DNA of 64,000 nucleotides from Archivesica marissinica. Lineage: Eukaryota > Mollusca > Bivalvia > Venerida > Vesicomyidae. The notes below the pieces were generated by a model that did no database searches, had not been told where the DNA came from, and was given only the letters and a program-made list of their open reading frames with translations. The stretch's first letter is position 1, and every line of letters starts with the position of its first letter. A program made the position numbers and the translations under genes. Location of the stretch: positions 27,532,657-27,596,656 of the forward strand of contig CM026401.1 in the NCBI GenBank assembly GCA_014843695.1, in the 5' to 3' direction. Below are positions 45,180 through 57,095 of the stretch, piece after piece.

Positions 45180-46500
45180 AACCGTGGTATATCGCAGAAT
45201 AACCCGAGTTTGTATAACCGTGGTATATCGCAGAATAACCCGAGTTTGTATAACCGTGGTATATCGCAGAATAACCCGAGGTAGTATAACCGTGGTATAT
45301 CGCAGAATAACCCGAGTTTGTATAACCGTGGTATATCGCAGAATAACCCGAGGTAGTATAACCGTGGTATATCGCAGAATAACCCGAGGTAGTATAACCG
45401 TGGTATATCGCAGAATAACCCGAGGTAGTATAACCGTGGTATATCGCAGAATAACCCGAGTGTTGTATAACCGTGGTATATCGCAGAATAACCCGAGTTT
45501 GTATAACCGTGGTATATCGCAGAATAACCCGAGTTTGTATAACCGTGGTATATCGCAGAATAACCCGAGTTTGTATAACCGTGGTATATCGCAGAATAAC
45601 CCGAGTTTGTATAACCGTGGTATATCGCAGAATAACCCGAGTTTGTATAACCGTGGTATATCGCAGAATAACCCGAGTTTGTATAACCGTGGTATATCGC
45701 AGAATAACCCGAGTTTGTATAACCGTGGTATATCGCAGAATAACCCGAGTTTGTATAACCGTGGTATATCGCAGAATAACCCGAGTTTGTATAACCGTGG
45801 TATATCGCAGAATAACCCGAGTTTGTATAACCGTGGTATATCGCAGAATAACCCGAGTTTGTATAACCGTGGTATATCGCAGAATAACCCGAGTTTGTAT
45901 AACCGTGGTATATCGCAGAATAACCCGAGTTTGTATAACCGTGGTATATCGCAGAATAACCCGAGTTTGTATAACCGTGGTATATCGCAGAATAACCCGA
46001 GTTTGTATAACCGTGGTATATCGCAGAATAACCCGAGTTTGTATAACCGTGGTATATCGCAGAATAACCCGAGTTTGTATAACCGTGGTATATCGCAGAA
46101 TAACCCGAGTTTGTATAACCGTGGTATATCGCAGAATAACCCGAGTTTGTATAACCGTGGTATATCGCAGAATAACCCGAGTTTGTATAACCGTGGTATA
46201 TCGCAGAATAACCCGAGTTTGTATAACCGTGGTATATCGCAGAATAACCCGAGTTTGTATAACCGTGGTATATCGCAGAATAACCCGAGTTTGTATAACC
46301 GTGGTATATCGCAGAATAACCCGAGTTTGTATAACCGTGGTATATCGCAGAATAACCCGAGTTTGTATAACCGTGGTATATCGCAGAATAACCCGAGTTT
46401 GTATAACCGTGGTATATCGCAGAATAACCCGAGTTTGTATAACCGTGGTATATCGCAGAATAACCCGAGTTTGTATAACCGTGGTATATCGCAGAATAAC
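45180..46500. repeat. 36-bp tandem array (about 37 copies)
   Basis: The unit is 'AACCGTGGTATATCGCAGAA' plus 'TAACCCGAGTTTGTAT'. In the first eight units GTTTG alternates with GGTAG and one unit has an extra base. The rest is essentially identical. The 36-bp period keeps frames open on both strands (minus repeats GYSAIYHGYTNS); these are artefacts. Confidence 0.98.
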
Positions 46501-46517
46501 CCTCGTGTGTCATTCTT

Positions 46518-46579
46518 ATGCTTAGAAATATATCACGAAGGCCTTTGGCCTTTGGCCTTCGTGATATATTTCTACGCAT
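46518..46579. repeat. Perfect-stem hairpin at the right edge of the 36-bp array
   Basis: 'TAGAAATATATCACGAAGGC' and its complement form 26-bp arms (one mismatch) around a short TTTGGCCTTT-like loop. It lies between the array and the inverted monomer at 46586. Confidence 0.9.
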
Positions 46580-46585
46580 AATAAC

Positions 46586-46625
46586 TTCAAACTCGGGTTA
46601 TTCTGCGATATACCACGGTTGATAT
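46586..46625 (-). repeat. Inverted single monomer right of the 36-bp array
   Basis: 'AACTCGGGTTATTCTGCGAT' plus 'ATACCACGGTTGATA' is the reverse complement of the array start at 45176. The array is thus bounded by inverted monomers on both sides. Confidence 0.9.
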
Positions 46626-47005
46626 TTATTATTTCTTAAATATTGCAAACCGAGATCTTAGAGTTTATTAGAACTCTTGATGTTTATATTTTCAACGATA
46701 TTTCAATGAGACATATTCAGATTGTAAATTAAAAAATAATATTTCTGGGTAAGAGGAATCGAGATTCTACTATTTATCGCCACACCCATCCGCCCCCACC
46801 CCCACTAACCTCGGCGCTATTCGGGACGACGCCGCAAGTAGCATATTAGACTCCTTTTTTTGATGATATATAAAGGACCACTTATAGAAGGACCCGTGTT
46901 TCACTTACATGCCCCGGCGGACAGCTGGTGTATAGCACCAATACACGAGTCCCTGCTTTATTGAGATATGTAAAGTTGGCTTGTAGATGGTAGTTGGTTA
47001 TTCAG
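46626..47005. other. No recognisable gene
   Basis: It contains a C-rich patch ('CCGCCCCCACCCCCAC', 46790) and otherwise AT-rich DNA. Confidence 0.5.
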
Positions 47006-47007
47006 AT

Positions 47008-50000
47008 GTTTATTGGCGAATACACAGCCATGTGTTTATTCAGATGTTTATTCAGATGTTTATTCGCGAATACAAAGCCAGGTGTTTATTCAGATTCTTA
47101 TTGACGAATACACAGCCAGGTGTTTATTCAGATGTTTATTGACGAATACACAGCCAGGTGTTTATTCAGATGTTTATTGACGAATACACAGTCAGGTGTT
47201 TATTCAGATGTGTATTGACGTATACACAGTCACGTGTTGTTTATTCAGATGTTTATTGAGGTATACACAGTCAGGTGTTTATTCAGATGTGTATTGACGT
47301 ATACACAGTCACGTGTTGTTTATTCAGATGTTTATTGACGTATACACAGTCAGGTGTTTATTCAGATGTGTATTGACGTATACACAGTCAGGTGTTTATT
47401 CAGATGTTTATTGACGAATACACAGTCAGGTGTTTATTCAGATGTTTATTGACGAATACACAGACAGGTGTTTATTCTGATGTTTATTGACGAAAACACA
47501 GCCAGGTGTTTATTCAGATGTTTATTGACGAAAACACAGCCATGTGTTTATTCAGATGTGTATTGACGTATACACAGCCAGGTGTTTATTCAGATGTTTA
47601 TTGACGAATACACAGCCAGGTGTTTATTCAGATGTTTATTGACGAAAACACAGCCAGGTGTTTATTCAGATGTGTATTGACGAAAACACAGCCAGGTGTT
47701 TATTCAGATGTGTATTGACGTATACACAGTCAGGTGTTTATTCAGATGTGTATTGACGTATACACAGTCAGGTGTTTATTCAGATGTGTATTGACGTATA
47801 CAAAGTCAGGTGTTTATTCAGATGTGTATTGACGTATACACAGTCAGGTGTTTATTCAGATGTGTATTGACGTATACACAGTCACGTGTTGTTTATTCAG
47901 ATGTGTATTGACGTATACACAGTCAGGTGTTTATTCAGATGTTTATTGACGTATACACAGTCACGTGTTGTTTATTCAGATGTGTATTGACGTATACACA
48001 GCCAGGTGTTTATTCAGATGTGTATTGACGAATACACAGCCAGGTGTTTTTTCAGATGTTTATTGACGAAAACACAGCCAGGTGTTTATTCAGATGTGTA
48101 TTGACGTATACACAGTCAGGTGTTTATTCAGATGTTTATTGACGTATACACAGTCACGTGTTGTTTATTCAGATGTTTATTGACGTATACACAGCCAGGT
48201 GTTTATTCAGATGTTTATTGACGAATACACAGCCAGGTGTTTATTCAGATGTGTATTGACGAAAACACGACCAGGTGTTTATTCAGATGTGTATTGACGT
48301 ATACACAGTCAGGTGTTTATTCAGATGTGTATTGACGTATACACAGTCAGGTGTTTATTCAGATGTGTATTGACGTATACACAGTCAGGTGTTTATTCAG
48401 ATGTGTATTGACGTATACACAGTCACGTGTTTATTCAGATGTGTATTGACGTATACACAGTCAGGTGTTTATTCAGATGTTTATTGACGTATACACAGTC
48501 ACGTGTTGTTTATTCAGATGTGTATTGACGTATACACAGCCAGGTGTTTATTCAGATGTTTATTGACGAATACACAGCCAGGTGTTTATTCAGATGTTTA
48601 TTGACGTATACACAGTCACGTGTTGTTTATTCAGATGTGTATTGACGTATACACAGCCAGGTGTTTATTCAGATGTTTATTGACGAATACACAGCCAGGT
48701 GTTTATTCAGATGTTTATTGACGTATACACAGTCACGTGTTGTTTATTCAGATGTGTATTGACGTATACACAGCCAGGTGTTTATTCAGATGTTTATTGA
48801 CGAATACACAGCCAGGTGTTTATTCAGATGTTTATTGACGTATACACAGTCACGTGTTGTTTATTCAGATGTGTATTGACGTATACACAGCCAGGTGTTT
48901 ATTCAGATGTTTATTGACGAATACACAGCCAGGTGTTTATTCAGATGTTTATTGACGAATACACAGCCAGGTGTTTATTCAGATGTGTATTGACGAAAAC
49001 ACGGCCAGGTGTTTATTCAGATGTGTATTGACGTATACACAGTCAGGTGTTTATTCAGATGTGTATTGACCTATACACAGTCAGGTGTTTATTCAGATGT
49101 GTATTGACGTATACACAGTCAGGTGTTTATTCAGATGTGTATTGACGTATACACAGTCACGTGTTTATTCAGATGTGTATTGACGTATTCACAGTCAGGT
49201 GTTTATTCAGATGTTTATTGACGTATACACAGTCACGTGTTGTTTATTCAGATGTGTATTGACGTATACACAGTCAGGTGTTTATTCAGATGTTTATTGA
49301 CGTATACACAGTCACGTGTTGTTTATTCAGATGTTTATTGACGTATACACAGTCAGGTGTTTATTCAGATGTGTATTGACGAAAACACAGCCAGGTGTTT
49401 ATTCAGATGTGTATTGACGTATACAGTCAGGTGTTTATTCAGATGTGTATTGACGTATACACAGTCAGGTGTTTATTCAGATGTGTATTGACGTATACAC
49501 AGTCAGGTGTTTATTCAGATGTGTATTGACGTATACACAGTCAGGTGTTTATTCAGATGTGTATTGACGTATACACAGTCACGTGTTTATTCAGATGTTT
49601 ATTGACGTATACACAGTCAGGTGTTTATTCAGATGTTTATTGACGTATACACAGTCACGTGTTGTTTATTCAGATGTGTATTGACGTATACACAGCCAGG
49701 TGTTTATTCAGATGTTTATTGACGAAAACACAGCCAGGTGTTTATTCAGATGTGTATTGACGTATACACAGTCAGGTGTTTATTGACGTATACACAGTCA
49801 GGTGTTTATTCAGATGTGTATTGACGTATACACAGTCAGGTGTTTATTCAGATGTGTATTGACGTATACACAGCCAGGTGTTTATTCAGATGTTTATTGA
49901 CGAATACACAGCCAGGTGTTTATTCAGATGTGTATTGACGAAAACTCAGCCAGGTGTTTATTCAGATGTGTATTGACGTATACACAGTCAGGTGTTTATT

Positions 50001-50485
50001 CAGATGTGTATTGACGTATACACAGTCACGTGTTTATTCAGATGTGTATTGACGTATACACAGTCAGGTGTTTATTCAGATGTGTATTGACGTATACACA
50101 GTCACGTGTTTATTCAGATGTGTTTGACGTATACACAGTCAGGTGTTTATTCAGATGTTTATTGACGTATACACAGTCACGTGTTGTTTATTCAGATGTG
50201 TATTGACGTATACACAGTCAGGTGTTTATTCAGATGTGTATTGACGTATACACAGTCAGGTGTTTATTCAGATGTGTATTGACGTATACACAGTCAGGTG
50301 TTTATTCAGATGTTTATTGACGAATACACAGCCAGGTGTTTATTCAGATGTGTATTGACGTATACACAGTCAGGTGTTTATTCAGATGTTTATTCAGATT
50401 TTATTTGCGAATACACAGCCATTTGTTTATTCAGGTGTTTATTCAGATGTTTATTCGCGAATACACACCTAGATGTGTATTGAGA
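47008..50485. repeat. 38/41-bp tandem array (about 90 copies), largest in window
   Basis: The unit combines 'GTTTATTCAGATG', 'TGTATTGACGTATACACAG' or 'TTTATTGACGAATACACAG', and 'CCAGG', 'TCAGG' or 'TCACGTGTT'. Units ending ACGTGTT are 3 bp longer (41). From about 48505 to 48885 a 117-bp block (38+38+41) repeats about three to four times. Edges on both sides hold degenerate 'TTCGCGAATACA' units, the expected less-homogenised margins. Confidence 0.98.
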
Positions 50486-50834
50486 TGTTTCTTCGCCTGA
50501 CTGACAACTTACACGTAATGTGTGGAACGTTTCTATAAAACATCCGTAAGTTTGTAAATGGTTGTTTGTTGTCACTACGGTTATTCTGCATAATTATGAG
50601 TACGTGTGTTATATTTCCATCTGAATAAGCACACGCTTAAATAATTCACTAAATCACAATTGGTTGTTTGCTCAGTTATAGCACAACTTATATTATATAA
50701 AAGAGTTCTGTGGCTAGACAATTCTGTGATTCTGATCATAATTGACAGGGTATATTTTCGAAACTAGATTACAATATATAAAGCTTGGTGAAAGATTAGT
50801 TCGTGTACATTTTGTAGCAAAGAATGCACACTGT
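50486..50834. other. No recognisable gene
   Basis: AT-rich spacer between the large array and a D1 repeat. Confidence 0.5.
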
Positions 50835-51055
50835 AATACTGTAATAGGTTTGTGGGGTTAAAGTCGCACCAACTTATAACGATACACAAGCTATTGTTGG
50901 TGACGGAAGGCCCCGTTTATCCCGACGAGCAGTATTTCAGGTATGGGTGGGTACCCGGGTAGGCAACCGAACTTCCACAAGCCCACTGTATTGTTTCCTC
51001 ACATGAAGCAAGTCGACACACCAGTGGGATTCGAGCTTACAGCCGTGAGGGCCTC
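50835..51055 (+). repeat. Dispersed repeat family D1, copy 3
   Basis: 'AGCTATTGTTGGTGACGGAA', 'GACGAGCAGTATTTCAGGTA' and 'GGGTAGGCAACCGAACTTCC' follow the order of copies 1 and 2. It ends with 'CAGTGGGATTCGAGCTTACA', resembling a box B, so D1 may be tRNA-derived. Confidence 0.6.
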
Positions 51056-51109
51056 TGTATATTATATCGATGTAAGCATTAAGTAGCTGGATACAAATAG
51101 GTTATTTCT

Positions 51110-53470
51110 ATCAGTCCATGGCTGCACAGGCTTACAGATAGCATGCCATGTGTGCACATGCTTACAGATAGCATGCCATGGCTGCACATGCTTACAGATA
51201 GCATGCCATGTGTGCCCATGCTTACAGATAGCATGCCATGGCTGCACATGCTTACAGATAGCATGCCATGGCTGCACATGCTTACAGATAGCATGCAATG
51301 TGTGCCCATGCTTACAGATAGCATGCCATGGCTGCACATGCTTACAGATAGCATGCCATGGCTGCACATGCTTACAGATAGCATGCCATGGCTGCACATG
51401 CTTACAGATAGCATGCAATGTGTGCCCATGCTTACAGATAGCATTCCATGGCTGCACATGCTTACAGATAGCATGCAATGTGTACCCATGCTTACATATA
51501 GCATGCCATGGCTGCACAGGCTTACAGATAGCATGCCATGGCTGCACAGGCTTACAGATAGCATGCAATGTGTGCACATGCTTACAGATAGCATGCAATG
51601 TGTGCCCATGCTTACAGATAGCATGCCATGGCTGCACAGGCTTACAGATAGCATGCAATGTGTGCCCATGCTTACAGATAACATGCCATGGCTGCACAGG
51701 CTTACAGATAGCATGCAATGTGTGCCCATGCTTACAGATAGCATTCCATGGCTGCACAGGCTTACAGATAGCATGCAATGTGTGACCATGCTTACAGATA
51801 GCATGCCATGGCTGCACATGCTTACAGATAGCATGCCATGGCTGCACAGGCTTACAGATAGCATGCAATGTGTGCACATGCTTACAGATAGCATGCCATG
51901 GCTGCCCATGCTTACATATAGCATGCCATGGCTGCCGAAGCTAACAGATAGCAGGCTATGGGTGCACATGCTTACATATAGCATGCCATGGGTGCACATG
52001 CTTACAGATAGCAGGCCATGGCTGCACATGCTTACAGATAGCATGCCATGGCTGCACATGTTTACAGATAGCAGGCCATGGCTGCACATGCTTACAAATA
52101 GCATGCAATGTGTGCACATGCTTACTGATAGCATGCAATGGCTGCACATGCTTACAGATAGCATGCAATGGCTGCACATGCTTACATATAGCATGCCATT
52201 GCTGCCGAAGCTTACATATAGCATGCCACGGCTGCACATGCTTACAGATAGCATGCCATGGATGCGCATGCTTACATATAGCAGGCCATGTGTGCACATG
52301 CTTACAGATAGCATGCCATGGCTGCACATGCTTACAGATAGCATGCTATGGGTGCACATGCTTACAGATAGCATGCAATGTGTACACAGGCTTACATATA
52401 GCAGGCTATGGGTGCACATGCGTACAGATAGCAGGCAATGTGTGCACATGCTTACAGATAGCATGCCATGGCTGCACATGCTTACAGATAGCAGGCCATG
52501 GCTGCCGAAGCTTACAGATAGCAGGCCATGGATGCACATGCTTACAGATAGCATGCCATGTGTGCACATGCTTACAGATAGCAGGCTATGGGTGCACATG
52601 CTTACAGATAGCATGCCATGTGTGCACATGCTTACAGATAGCAGGCCATGTGTGCACATGCTTACAGATAGCAGGCTATGGGTGCACATGCTTACAGATA
52701 GCATGCCATGTGTGCCATGCTTACAGATAGCATGCCATGTGTGCACATGCTTACAGATAGCAGGCTATGGGTGCACATGCTTACAGATAGCATGCAATGT
52801 GTGCCCATGCTTACAGATAGCATGCCATGTGTGCACATGTTTACAGATAGCATGCCATGTGTGCACATGCTTACAGATAGCATGCAATGGGTGCACATGC
52901 TTACAGATAGCAGGCTATGGGTGCACATGCTTACAGATAGCATGCCATGGGTGCACATGCTTACAGATAGCAGGCTATGGGTGCACATGCTTACAGATAG
53001 CATGCCATGTGTGCACATGCATACAGATAGCATGCCATGGGTGCACATGCTTACAGATAGCATGCCATGTGTGCTCATGATTACAGATAGCATGCAATGT
53101 GTACACATGCTTACAGATAGCATGCCATGTGTGCATATGCTTACAGATAGCATGCCATGGCTGCCGAAGCTTACAGATAGCATGCCATGGATGCACATTC
53201 ATACAGATAGCAGCCCATGGCTGCCGAAGCTTACAGATAGCAGGCCATGGATGCACATGCATACAGATAGCAGGCCATGGCTGCCGAAGCTTACAGATAG
53301 CATGCCATGGATGCACATTCATACAGATAGCAGCCCATGGCTGCCGAAGCTTACAGATAGCAGGCCATGGATGCACATGCTTACAGATAGCATGCCATGG
53401 GTGCCCATGTTTACAGATAGCATGCCATGGATGCACATGCTTACAGATAGAATGCCATGGCTGCACATGG
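51110..53470. repeat. 30-bp tandem array (about 78 copies)
   Basis: The unit is 'TGCACATGCTTACAGATAGC' plus ATGCCATGGC, with variants CCCATG, ACAGG, CCGAAG, AGGCTATG and ATGCAATG. A single base is lost near 52714, shifting frames. A 30-bp period leaves frames of 200-645 codons open on both strands; none is a gene. Near 53161-53400 a 120-bp four-unit block (with 'CCGAAGC' and 'CATTCATAC' or 'CATGCATAC' markers) is duplicated. It passes into the 73-bp array with almost no spacer. Confidence 0.98.
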
Positions 53471-53481
53471 CCTAACTGTTG

Positions 53482-54203
53482 TATAGGCAATTCTTCCATC
53501 ACCACATATAGGACTACGTGTTTGTCTGGTGGATAGATGCCTCTCTCCTGCATGTATAGGCAATTCTTCCATCACCACATATACGATTACGTGTTTGTCT
53601 GGTGGATGCATGCCTCTCTCCTGCATGTATAGGCAATTCTTCCATCACCACATATACGACTATGTGTTTGTCTGGTGGACACATGCCTCTCTCCTGCATG
53701 TATAGGCAATTCTTCCATCACCACATATACGACTAGGTGTTTGTCTGGTGGACACATGCCTCTCTCCTGCATGTATAGGCAATTCTTCCATCACCACATA
53801 TACGACTACGTGTTTGTCTGGTGGATGCATGCCTCTCTCCTGCATGTATAGGCAATTCTTCCATCACCACATATACGACTAGGTGTTTGTCTGGTGGACA
53901 CATGCCTCTCTCCTGCATGTATAGGCAATTCTTCCATCACCACATATACGACTACGTGTTTGTCTGGTGGATAGATGCCTCTCTCCTGCATGTATAGGCA
54001 ATTCTTCCATCACCACATATACGACTACGTGTTTGTCTGGTGGACACATGCCTCTCTCCTGCATGTATAGGCAATTCTTCCATCACCACGACTACGTGTT
54101 TGTCTGGTGGACACATGCCTCTCTCCTGCATGTATAGGCAATTCTTCCATCACCACATATACGACTAGGTGTTTGTCTGGTGGACACATGCCTCTCTCCT
54201 GCA
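53482..54203. repeat. 73-bp tandem array (about 10 copies)
   Basis: The unit is 'TGTATAGGCAATTCTTCCAT', 'CACCACATATACGACTACGT', 'GTTTGTCTGGTGGACACATG' and 'CCTCTCTCCTGCA'. Variants are ACGTG/AGGTG/ATGTG and GACACATG/GATGCATG/GATAGATG. One unit near 54090 lacks about 6 bp ('CACCACGACTACG'). Frames of 60-61 codons in it are artefacts. Confidence 0.98.
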
Positions 54204-54885
54204 GCATTGCTGATTAATTTGATCTACGAAATTCCATTACAGTTTCTGTTTCCGGGATTCATCAAAATGCAAAATCAATTGATTTAATCTTCACTTAAAT
54301 TGTCAAGCTTTGCAATACTGGTTGACGTCTGATTAAAAAAAACACATCTGATTTAAAAAAACCGACGGACATTCAGGTTTATGAGTTAAAGGTTTGGCCC
54401 AGACGGTGTTCAATGATAACAACTAATAAGCTCCTAACCCTAATGACTTTTAGTTTTTCAACAGTTTTCAACTGCAAAGTTAGCCCCTAGTCGCCATTTT
54501 TTTACACATACGTACGGTTGGACGGACGGAGACAAGTACTTTTGAGCTCGTATCTGGACTACTTTTCCATATGGTTTGATCATTTATTCAATTAGAAATG
54601 TATCCTTGCGTATCCGTTTTTCTAATAGCTTTTAGCTGAACTCCAACTCGCAAAATTAGTGTGTATAAAAAATAAATATAATATCAACATACATGTAGTA
54701 CCATTTTGTATACCAGGCAGATACAAATATGGAGAGAAGATTTCAGAATGTGCCTTACATTGAATATCGTTATTCTTTGCTTCCAAATTGTTGGCCAATA
54801 TAGTACTCTATACATAGGTGATAATCAATCGACACTGCTTGAATAATCTTAGATTTAGGCGCCCAAAGAATATTTCTGAGAAAAT
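54204..54885. other. No recognisable gene
   Basis: AT-rich spacer with A/T homopolymers; no repeat family seen. Confidence 0.5.
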
Positions 54886-55340
54886 ACTTAAAGCGAAATT
54901 ACATTGCAAAAGCAAATAAAATGCATTTTTCACGTATACATGCATTGCCACTACACAATCTTCTGAATACATTCGAACACTAACATTGAATCAATAAACA
55001 GTGTTTTTGTGGTATACAAACTTTCAAAAGTTTTCATATAACGGTCATCCGCGCTCCTGAATTGACGTTTGTTTGTCATTGGAGTTAATACTAAACACTT
55101 AATGCGTTCGATTAGAGATCATTTAACTAAGATTAGTCTAAAAAATAAATATGCATAGGCACACTGGATGTCGACCCTATTTACATTAGTTTGTTATGTC
55201 AACAAGCCGCGTATACGACGTTTGTTTATTTGTTGAAATACTCAGTTTTTGATACATATTTGGAAAAAATGCTACGATATAATAGCAAATTACATTCTGC
55301 AGACATTTGCATTTTCACCGATGTAGTGTCGCTTTAAAGT
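54886..55340 (-). mobile_element. MITE family M1, copy 4
   Basis: It is 455 bp. The ends are 'ACTTAAAGCGAAATTACA' and, reversed, 'ACTTTAAAGCGACACTACAT'. Internal landmarks match 35828-36326 on the opposite strand ('GTCAATTCAGGAGCGCGGAT', 'ATTTCAACAAATAAACAAAC'). Both terminal repeats are present, so the boundaries are good. Confidence 0.87.
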
Positions 55341-55772
55341 GGAAAAGTAGTTTCAGTTCCAATTAGATAGATAGATATATTTATTTATAGATGGTGACCT
55401 AATTAGCCCTGAACTACGCCTCCATATAAGGCCTTCACATTTCTACCAAACTCGCCACCGCCAACCATTCGACTATTCAAGGCCTTTGGAAATTAATATT
55501 CTTTGTGTTTTGTCTCCAAGCTGACACTAACAGTGATTATGCTTGATGTGACAGCCCGTTCCGTATTGCATTGTATTATCTTAATATCTGGATTATTGGA
55601 GTATCCTGTAAACAAATGACACAGATATATTAACGTAGAGACGTCTATGCACTCAGCAGTTAAGTTAATGTTGGGTTTAATCACCTAAACTATTTACCAC
55701 TCGCAAAATCAAGCCTACGCCCATAAAATAGTCCTGGTACTACTTGCTCACTATATAAACGAATGCATATAT
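55341..55772. other. No recognisable gene
   Basis: 'AGATAGATAGATATATTTAT' at about 55364 is a short microsatellite that may be a LINE tail. The minus frame 55493-55684 has no motif. Confidence 0.45.
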
Positions 55773-56003
55773 CGATCCCCCGTCTGACCCTAATAAATTA
55801 ACAGTCTTTCAGATGGGACGTTAAACCGAGGTCTCGTGTTGGTGCTTTACACCATGCACGTAAAAGAACCAGATGAGACTCTGGAATGGGTCTCTATCTG
55901 TGTTATTGCACTATCCTCCAAAAATCTAAAATGACTAATCTCTTCAGGAAGCGTCGCTCATATGGGCAACCGGTAGCGATGATAAATAATCGTAAAACAC
56001 ACG
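55773..56003 (+). mobile_element. SINE family A, 5'-truncated copy
   Basis: It starts in box B ('CGATCCCCCGTCTGACCC') and is intact to 'CGATAAATAATCGTAAAACA'. Box A is missing. It is close in sequence to the copy at 15936. Confidence 0.92.
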
Positions 56004-56018
56004 ATTGTTTCCACAAAC

Positions 56019-56082
56019 GGATCCGTGTAGTCCAGTAGTAACACGCTAGACTGATTAACACGACTCGTAATCCAATGGTTTT
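56019..56082 (+). mobile_element. SINE family A head fragment
   Basis: 'ACGGATCCGTGTAGTCCAGT', 'AGTAACACGCTAGACTG' and 'CTCGTAATCCAATGG' give box A and a damaged anticodon arm, stopping before box B. It lies between a SINE A tail and a SINE B head. Confidence 0.75.
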
Positions 56083-56091
56083 CGTTCTGTC

Positions 56092-56335
56092 AGATTAGCG
56101 CATTGGTTAGCGCGCTGGCTTCTCACCAATGCAACCCGGGTTCGATCCTCGTACCGAGAAGTATGTGGGATGGTACGGTGGTCGCCAGATCGGACAGGTG
56201 GGTTTTCTCCAGGTACTCTGGTTTCGTCCTACACGAATGACAACATATACGCTTTCTTCCGCGCCAACGAGAGCGATTAATATAAGTTGTTAGAACTTGC
56301 TTCGCAATCATTGTAAAATAAATAAAGTTTAAATG
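56092..56335 (+). mobile_element. SINE family B, copy with replaced middle
   Basis: The tRNA head has 'AGCGCATTGGTTAGCGCGCT' (box A) and 'CCCGGGTTCGATCCTCG' (box B). The middle ('ATGTGGGATGGTACGGTGGT', 'GTGGGTTTTCTCCAGGTACT') differs from the body in the copies at 1644 and 56925, whereas the tail 'CGATTAATATAAGTTGTTAG' with AAATAAAGTTT is shared. Two subtypes of one tail family are therefore present. Confidence 0.82.
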
Positions 56336-56504
56336 GTCTTCGTTTGATCATATTTTAACTTGCTCTCGTATGACACAGACGCTACATACAATTTACATTA
56401 TGTTGGAACAGAAAGTGATGTAAATTAGTCACTTTCTTTTTCAAACAACGTCGCACGGGTCTCAGGCTACGCCCCCTTTATGACATGTGTGGCTAATACC
56501 ATCC

Positions 56505-56680
56505 TCTTGTGCAGGACACTTTACATCGATGTCTCATGTCGGTGCTTTTACACTGTGCATGTAGCGTAAAGGAATCAGAAGTTACTCTAGAATGGGTCCC
56601 TGCCTGTATCACTGCGCTATCCTCACACATTTCTTCAGTTGACAACCGATAGCTAGGGCTAGGATAAAGAAACACAAATA
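56505..56680 (+). mobile_element. Degenerate SINE family A body
   Basis: 'CATCGATGTCTCATGTCGGT', 'CTAGAATGGGTCCCTGCCTG' and 'TATCACTGCGCTATCCTC' follow family A order with many changes. Head and tail are absent; this is an old copy. Confidence 0.75.
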
Positions 56681-56924
56681 ACTAGCCTAGCCTCTTGGAA
56701 TTTGAATGCAAGAGAAATACATATTTCGTCATCACTATGACATGACACCATTCGCGACAACTCGGAGTTTATATTATTTATACACAAGACATCATGGGTA
56801 GTATACCTTTGTGACAATTTCATTAATTGAAAGACATGCTTGAAATGAAACTATCCGACACAATAAAACAAGTGTTCGTGTTATACGTGTATAGCTAGGC
56901 ATGTCAGTACATTTAATAAGGCAT

Positions 56925-57095
56925 ACCTTACCAAGTTGGCAAACAATTGATTGCGAAACAAGTTATTACAACTTGTATTAATCACTATCGAGATCCCATT
57001 CCTGATGGAAGCCATCGCCACGAGGGATAGAGAATTTAACTGTGGAATTTAAATGCCTTACCAAAGGGCACAATCGTAACGACTACAACTCCATG
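56925..57095 (-). mobile_element. SINE family B, minus-strand copy
   Basis: On the minus strand 'CGTTACGATTGTGCCCTTTG', 'GGCATTTAAATTCCACAGTT', 'GGCGATGGCTTCCATCAGGA' and 'TGATTAATACAAGTTGTAAT' follow the copy at 1644. The tRNA head is only partly kept. Confidence 0.82.

Noticed and set aside
45068..46581. 503-codon and 465-codon frames
   Set aside because: Product of the 36-bp array (12 codons per unit); open on both strands, no signal peptide or flanking exon structure.
51062..53553. 645-codon and 555-codon Cys/Met/His-rich frames that could suggest a repetitive secreted protein
   Set aside because: The 30-bp array leaves several frames open on both strands; indels within the array shift them, and no start context or unique termini support coding.
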